Assembly: GCF_039535475.1 (NCBI RefSeq)
Contig: NZ_BAAAXG010000026.1
Coordinates: forward strand, 2,847,501 to 2,911,500
Length of the DNA: 64,000 nt
DNA from: Streptomyces showdoensis
GTDB lineage: Bacteria; Actinomycetota; Actinomycetes; Streptomycetales; Streptomycetaceae
Direction: 5' to 3'
Shown here: piece after piece, positions 60,601 through 64,000 of the stretch
Layout of the letters: each line of letters begins with the position of its first letter
Numbering within the stretch: the first letter of the stretch is position 1
Made by a program: the position numbers and the translations under genes
The notes under the pieces: model-generated
Seen by the model: the letters and a program-made list of their open reading frames with translations, nothing else
Told to the model about the DNA's origin: nothing
The model's database searches: none

Positions 60601-60984
60601 GGCCTTGGCGGTCGGCAGGGTGGCGCGGACGTAGCCGAGCTCGTCGTCCTGCTTGCCGACGGAGGCGCCGGGGACGGCGTCGAGCTGGCCCGCGACCTGC
60701 TCGGTGGCGCCGGGGGCGGTGGCGACGAGCACGGTGACGTTGGCCTGGCCGGAGGCCTCGGCCTCGGAGAGGCGCTGGGCGTCGGTGGCGCCGAGCTTGT
60801 CGGCGGGATCGGCGATCTTCACCGGGTTGCTGCCGGCCGCCGGGTCGTCGGCGGCCAGGACCGGGGCGGCACCGGCCGCGACGAGCGCGGTCACGAGGCC
60901 GGCGGCGGCCGCGATGCGGGCCGCTCGTCTGGTCCCGGAGGTGGAGCGCCCGGGTATGGAGCTCTGCGTTTCGGGGGTGGTCAT
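57664..60984 (-). CDS. Large secreted S8 (subtilisin-like) serine peptidase
   Basis: 1106 residues. The signal peptide ends near VLA|AD (about 44), followed by a propeptide-like inhibitor domain (about 80-150). The triad residues are Asp216 (ILDSGVDLGH), His396 (SSHGTHVAG), oxyanion Asn494 (SAGNEGP) and Ser592 (GTSMSSPQ). Asp and His are 180 residues apart because of a large insertion, as in tripeptidyl-peptidase II-like subtilases. The C-terminal half is beta-rich, with a probable PPC-type domain near residues 950-1050. It is exported and probably calcium-dependent. Confidence 0.93.
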   Translation of the reverse strand: MTTPETQSSIPGRSTSGTRRAARIAAAAGLVTALVAAGAAPVLAADDPAAGSNPVKIADPADKLGATDAQRLSEAEASGQANVTVLVATAPGATEQVAGQLDAVPGASVGKQDDELGYVRATLPTAKADAAIKAATKLSSVQSVDLQAEIKQDDPTPDAGTTGAVDGTTVTRTYPAPGKSTPAKNPYNPSYETGAVDFVKEHPKADGRGVTIGILDSGVDLGHPALQKTTTGERKIVDWVTATDPLTESDGTWRAQITPVTGTAFTAGGQSWKAPEGSYQWSRFSESVTAGGDPAGDINRDGDTTDRFGLLYDPVAGTVRVDTDQDGDFTNNEPMKPYKDGNQIGYFGTDNPATEVVEKTPFVVQIRKDVPMDPLGGTWVGKKADFVNVGLVESSHGTHVAGITAANGLFGGRMNGAAPGAKIVSARACTWTGGCTNTALTEGMIDLVANRGVDIVNMSIGGLPLQNDGDNVRARLYTRLIDTYGVQLVISAGNEGPGINTIGDPGLADKVLSVGAAVSQSTWAANYGSAVEKKYAMFPFSSRGPREDGGFTPTITAPGSAVNTIPTWQPGAGVAEAGYALPAGYGMLNGTSMSSPQAAGASALLISAAKQKRIALSPLTLRTALTSTAKRIPGVAAHEQGAGLIDIEDAWESIKDGATAHDYKVEAPVDTAIFPAPHTGTGVYDRQGGLKVGQKKVYDVTITRTNGPDRPIEHELDLKYNDGTFRILGDDEVYLPLNKPVTVKLQARPTTSGVHSVILEADDERTEGVDKQILATSVVSNDLVGPGYGFSATSTTQRNSSKSYFVTVPKGAKTLEVSLSGLKEKSQTRFITQHPYGVALEDNATNQCYPHYNPANTCRPDLRSYANPIPGVWEIIVESRRTSPDLDNPFKLNVSVLGATFDPAVQTVPEAKIGTPAAVQWNVSNEFAALDGRLKGGSLGSQKSEKATIQHHEQQIKTVTIGEGVERLDIAIGNTSDLSADLDLTVKLGDTQVGQSADGDSEESVSLVKPAPGTYTVIIDGYSVQAAGGTSYDYKDVYYSSALGSVKVDESKQVKLANGASAQVAAEVVVNAAAPEGRRFFGEVQLLNARGTAAGTGSVVIGNVVP

Positions 60985-61183
60985 TTACATCCCTGATTGT
61001 GAAAGAAGAGGGTCCGGATTCCGGTACCGGATGACCGCTCAGCCTTTCGCAAATGACAGGGGTTTGGGGAGAGTTACCGAGGGGCGGAATGCGCGCGTGG
61101 CACACATCCGCCACTGCGGAAGATGCGCCACGGGGGACGAAAGGTCTCCAAGGGGGGCGAGCCGACGGCCCTGCCGTGGGCGA

Positions 61184-61726
61184 CTAGTTGTCCTTTGTAC
61201 GGGCATAGTGGCGCGAGGCCTTGGCCCGGTTGCCGCAGGCCGCCATCGAGCACCAGCGGCGGGTGCCGTTCCGCGAGGTGTCGAAGAAGTGCAGGATGCA
61301 CGCCTCGTGGGCGCACTTGCGGATGCGTTCCGGATTCGCCCGCAGCAGGTCGAGGTAGTCGCGGGCGGCGGTCCACCCCGGCCCCCAGGCGAGGTCCGCG
61401 AACTCGGCCTCCTCGCCCGGCCCTTCGAGGGTGAGCGTGGCCCGGATCCGGCCGTGTCCGAGGACCGCGTCGACCTCGGCGGTGGCCCCCGGGTCGCCGG
61501 GTCGGTCGACCAGGCCGCCGAGCGCCTCCCGCGCGGCGAGGGTGTGCCGCAGGGTGGCCGCGTCGGCGCGGAACCGGCCGTCGAGCCCGTTCGAGCCGAG
61601 CCAGACGCCGAGCCCCTCGACGCCGGTGAGCAGGTCCTGCCGTACGCCGTCGGCCATCCAGCGGGTGTTGAGCAGGTCGAGGGAGACGGGCTCGCCGACG
61701 AGGGGCCGCGGGTCGTGAACGGTCAT
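61184..61726 (-). CDS. CGNR zinc-finger protein (ABATE-domain regulator)
   Basis: 180 residues. The N-terminal part (EPVSLDLLNTRWMADGVRQDLL...WLGSNGL) matches the ABATE stress-response domain. The C-terminal CGNR finger reads IRKCAHEACILHFFDTSRNGTRRWCSMAACGNRAKASRHYAR, with four cysteines and the CGNR signature. These actinobacterial proteins are thought to be DNA-binding regulators. It is divergent from a PPOX-fold gene, and inverted repeats lie in the shared promoter region. Confidence 0.93.
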   Translation of the reverse strand: MTVHDPRPLVGEPVSLDLLNTRWMADGVRQDLLTGVEGLGVWLGSNGLDGRFRADAATLRHTLAAREALGGLVDRPGDPGATAEVDAVLGHGRIRATLTLEGPGEEAEFADLAWGPGWTAARDYLDLLRANPERIRKCAHEACILHFFDTSRNGTRRWCSMAACGNRAKASRHYARTKDN

Positions 61727-61758
61727 GGCGGAGGCCCTCCTCGGCGACGGATTCCGGA

Positions 61759-61830
61759 CTAACCCCTCAAGGTTACGTGACCGGTTGCGCGCTGCGCTGT
61801 CTAACCTCTAAAGTCTAAGTGAGAGGTTAG
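61759..61830. promoter_or_regulatory. Inverted repeat operator region between CGNR and PPOX genes
   Basis: CTAACCTCT (61801-61809) and AGAGGTTAG (61822-61830) make a perfect 9-bp inverted repeat with a 12-nt spacer. A third half-site, CTAACCCCT, lies at 61759-61767. This fits a dimeric regulator, most simply the CGNR protein, controlling both divergent genes. Confidence 0.6.
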
Positions 61831-61899
61831 CTCCGTCCGGGAATCCGCTCCCGCCCGGAACCGCCCCGAACGACTCGCACCCGAGGAGGTCCGCCCACC

Positions 61900-62766
61900 A
61901 TGCGCGCCTACCACTCCGGCTCCCTCGCCGTTCAGACCCGCGTCGGAGTCCGCGACCTCGCCGAGCACGTCGGCAGATCCATCGCCCCCGGCATCCGCCC
62001 CGTCGCCGCCGCCTTCCTGGAGGCCCAGCCGATGCTCGTGCTGGGCGCCGCCGCCCCGGACGGCCGGGTCTGGGCGAGCCTGCTCACCGGCCTCCCCGGC
62101 TTCACCCGGGCGACCGGCCCGCACACCCTCTCCGTCGCGGGCGGCATCCCCTCCCGCGACCCGCTCGCGCAGGCCGTCACCGAGGCCGGCACCCCCGTCG
62201 GGACGATCGCCCTCGACCCGCGCACCCGCCGCCGGCTCCGCCTCAACGGGACCGCGCGCCCCAGCGCCCGGGGCCTGGTCGTCGAGACGGAGCAGGTCTT
62301 CTCGAACTGCCCGAAGCACCTCACGCGGCGCGCGCTGCGCGGCTGGGCGCCGATTCCCGGCCCGGGCTCCGGCGCCGTCCGCCGCACCGGCTCCCTCACC
62401 CCGGACCAGGAACGCCTGATCCGCGCCGCCGACACCTTCTTCGTCGCCACCGCCGCCCCCGACGGCGTCGACGCCAGCCACCGCGGCGGCCCCCCCGGCT
62501 TCGTCGAGCTCGTCTCGCCCACCGAACTGCGCTGGCCCGACTACCCCGGCAACGCCATGTTCCTCACCCTCGGCAACCTGGAGGAGGACGGCCGCGCAGG
62601 ACTCCTCTTCCTCGACTGGGCCACCGGCACCACCCTCCAGCTCTCCGGCGTCGCCCACACCGAGTACGGCCCCGAGGGCCGTGCGGTCCGCTTCCGCCTG
62701 GACGCGGTGGCGGAGACCGAAGCGGCCAGCCCCCTGCGCTGGTCGGCCCCCGAGCACTCCCCGTAG
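61900..62766 (+). CDS. Pyridoxamine 5'-phosphate oxidase-fold (FMN-binding split barrel) protein
   Basis: 288 residues, ATG with GAGGAGG about 9 nt upstream. The C-terminal half is a PPOX split barrel: LTPDQERLIRAADTFFVATAAPDGVDASHRGGPPGFV, then NAMFLTLGNLEEDGRAGLLFLDW, with the flavin-phosphate segment around SHRGG. The N-terminal half repeats the theme in degenerate form (FLEAQPMLVLGAAAPDGRVWASLLTG). Some members reduce quinones or act with ferredoxin domains; none is fused here. It is divergent from the CGNR regulator, which probably controls it. The stop codon lies in the first unit of an 8-bp tandem repeat. Confidence 0.88.
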   Translation: MRAYHSGSLAVQTRVGVRDLAEHVGRSIAPGIRPVAAAFLEAQPMLVLGAAAPDGRVWASLLTGLPGFTRATGPHTLSVAGGIPSRDPLAQAVTEAGTPVGTIALDPRTRRRLRLNGTARPSARGLVVETEQVFSNCPKHLTRRALRGWAPIPGPGSGAVRRTGSLTPDQERLIRAADTFFVATAAPDGVDASHRGGPPGFVELVSPTELRWPDYPGNAMFLTLGNLEEDGRAGLLFLDWATGTTLQLSGVAHTEYGPEGRAVRFRLDAVAETEAASPLRWSAPEHSP

Positions 62767-62826
62767 CCCCGTGGCCCCGTAGCCCCGTGGCCCCGTAGCC
62801 CCGTGGCCCCGTGGCCCCGTGGCCCC
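62763..62826. repeat. Eight tandem copies of an 8-bp unit (GTRGCCCC)
   Basis: GTAGCCCC and GTGGCCCC alternate three times and two more GTGGCCCC copies follow, without gaps, from the PPOX stop codon into the gap before the HPP gene. The regular A/G alternation suggests that a 16-bp unit was amplified. Confidence 0.92.
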
Positions 62827-62901
62827 GCAGACCCCGTCCCACTCGTCCCGCCTGCCCGTCCGTCCGGACCCGTCCCGCCCGCCCGTCACGAAGGACCGCC
62901 C

Positions 62902-63438
62902 ATGACCACCGCTCCGGCCGCCGAGGCCACCCCCGCCACCGCCCCGGCCCCCGCGCCCGCCCGCGCCACCGCCCCCGCCCGCCCCCGGCCCCGCGTGCTG
63001 CTCGCCTCCACCGCCGTCAGCGTCACCGCGCTGCTCCTGCTCGTCGCGATCGGGACCCTGCTCCACGAGCCGCTGCTCATCCCGCCGCTCGCCGCGAGCA
63101 TGGCCCTGGTCGCGGGCGCGCCCGACCTGCCGCTCGCCCAGCCCCGCTCCGTCGTCGGCGGCCAGCTGCTCTCCGCCCTCACCGGCTTCGCCGTCCTCGC
63201 GGTCACCGGCCCGGGCCCGTGGGGCGCCGCCGTCGCCGGCGGCCTCGCCCTCGGGGTGATGTCCGCGGCCCGCACCCCGCACTCCCCGGCCGCGGCGACC
63301 GCGGTGATCGTGACCCTCCAGAACCCGCCGTTCTGGCTCTTCCTCGGGCTCCTCGCCCTCGCCGCCCTCGTCCTGGTCGCCACCGGCCTCGCCGGCGCGC
63401 GCCTCACCGGGCGGCGCTACCCCTCGTACTGGATCTGA
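62902..63438 (+). CDS. HPP-family membrane protein
   Basis: 178 residues. An Ala/Pro-rich N-terminus of about 30 residues precedes four to five helices. The HPP-domain core is HEPLLIPPLAASMALVAGAPDLPLAQPRSVVGGQLLSALTGF, closely following the family pattern P-P-x-x-A-S...P-x-A-Q-P-R-x-x-x-G-G; the end is RLTGRRYPSYWI. HPP membrane proteins occur in plants and bacteria, and a cyanobacterial/plastid member transports nitrite; the bacterial role is otherwise unknown. It lies 135 bp after the PPOX gene, beyond the tandem repeat, perhaps in the same transcript. Confidence 0.88.
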   Translation: MTTAPAAEATPATAPAPAPARATAPARPRPRVLLASTAVSVTALLLLVAIGTLLHEPLLIPPLAASMALVAGAPDLPLAQPRSVVGGQLLSALTGFAVLAVTGPGPWGAAVAGGLALGVMSAARTPHSPAAATAVIVTLQNPPFWLFLGLLALAALVLVATGLAGARLTGRRYPSYWI

Positions 63439-63456
63439 TGCCCTTAACCTCCTCCC

Positions 63457-63924
63457 ATGCAGACCGAGTTGCGGGTGGCGGCCTACGCCGTGTGTGTGCG
63501 GGACGGGCAGATACTCCTGGCGCGCTGGGTGGACCGGGAGGGGGTGAAGCGGTGGACGCTGCCCGGCGGCGGGATGGACCACGGTGAGCTGCCGGTGGGG
63601 GCCGTCGTGCGGGAGGTCGAGGAGGAGACCGGCTACCTCGCCGAGGCGACCGCGCTGCTCGGGATCGACTCCATCCGGCGGCGGCGGACCCGTGCGCTCG
63701 GCGGGGCCTACGACTGGCAGGGGCTGCGGATCGTCTACGAGGTCCGGGTCACCGGCGGCGAGCTGCGCAACGAGGAGGACGGCTCCACCGACCTCGCCGC
63801 CTGGCATCCGCTGGAGTCCGTGCCCTCGCTCACCCGGGTCGAGCTCGTCGACATCGGCCTCCAGCTCTGGCGCGACCGGCCCCCGCTGGGGCACTCGCCG
63901 CTGCACGATCCGGCGAACGGCTGA
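63457..63924 (+). CDS. NUDIX hydrolase
   Basis: 155 residues. The NUDIX box is intact: PGGGMDHGELPVGAVVREVEEETGY (G-x5-E-x7-REVEEETG). Family enzymes hydrolyse nucleoside diphosphates linked to another moiety; the substrate is not predictable. It begins 18 nt after the HPP gene. The last 76 bases of the window contain no further gene that I can support. Confidence 0.93.
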   Translation: MQTELRVAAYAVCVRDGQILLARWVDREGVKRWTLPGGGMDHGELPVGAVVREVEEETGYLAEATALLGIDSIRRRRTRALGGAYDWQGLRIVYEVRVTGGELRNEEDGSTDLAAWHPLESVPSLTRVELVDIGLQLWRDRPPLGHSPLHDPANG

Positions 63925-64000
63925 AAACGGCTCAACCGTCACGGACGCGCTCAACCCGCCGCCCGTGCCCCGTGGTCCCCTCCCGTGACCGAAGCAGTAC

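Noticed and set aside
63985..64000. Possible start of another gene (GTGACCGAAGCA at the right edge)
   Set aside because: Only five codons are visible and no ribosome site precedes them.

Overview
The window is chromosomal DNA from a high-GC actinomycete, almost certainly a Streptomyces. G/C dominates third codon positions. GTG and TTG starts are common, and ATGA/GTGA overlaps between genes are frequent. It carries an SsbB-type ssb, an LAxTG sortase substrate, a csnR-K type chitosan-oligosaccharide operon, pepN, malQ and asd. The gene order agrees with what I remember of the S. coelicolor core region around ssbB, csnR-K, malQ and pepN; that is recollection, not a search. I see no prophage, insertion sequence, CRISPR array or secondary-metabolite cluster.

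Layout. 0-1.7 kb: end of a xanthine-dehydrogenase-type FAD subunit, a secreted protein and tRNA-Arg(TCT). 2-8.6 kb: two consecutive dynamin/YfjP-like GTPases, an SsbB-like single-strand binding protein, a thioester-domain surface protein with a sortase signal, and a small membrane protein. 8.7-11.9 kb: ettA followed by a tightly overlapping thioesterase, unknown protein and GNAT set. 11.9-19.8 kb (minus strand): a DUF3592-like membrane protein and an ABC exporter operon with two very large FtsX-type permeases, a tiny ORF between them, and one ATPase with an AbrB-like tail. 20-21.5 kb: group II truncated globin, divergent from a PCMT-type methyltransferase.

21.5-32 kb (minus strand) is the most interesting block. 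It is an apparent signalling operon in the order GlnX-like four-TM receptor, GlnH-like binding protein, coiled-coil unknown, PknG-like kinase, PP2C phosphatase, VWA protein, FHA protein. The first, second and fourth genes match the mycobacterial glnX-glnH-pknG set that senses amino acids. Here it gains a phosphatase and two likely effector or scaffold proteins, and the kinase, phosphatase and FHA proteins all begin with zinc-ribbon cysteines. The FHA gene carries an apparent +1 frameshift in a C7 tract.

32.3-39 kb (minus strand) is the csnK-H-G-F-E-R operon (written in coordinate order) for uptake and use of glucosamine oligosaccharides, with a perfect ROK palindrome in front of csnR. 39-47 kb: MscS channel, HNH nuclease, a GH84-like secreted glycosidase with an altered catalytic pair, and malQ preceded by a repeat-built small ORF. 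47-53.7 kb: MarR with a divergent EamA transporter, a second EamA transporter, LysR, allantoicase and a secreted nuclease/phosphatase with FG-GAP repeats. The second EamA gene and the allantoicase gene share an upstream element with identical spacing all the way to their start codons. 53.7-64 kb: pepN, asd, a large secreted subtilase, a CGNR regulator divergent from a PPOX-like protein, an HPP membrane protein and a NUDIX hydrolase.

Genes are densely packed. Only the 32.0-32.3 kb and 1.69-1.98 kb gaps reach about 300 bp. Several gaps hold strong GC-rich terminators or short perfect tandem repeats (8, 9, 10, 16 and 19 bp units).
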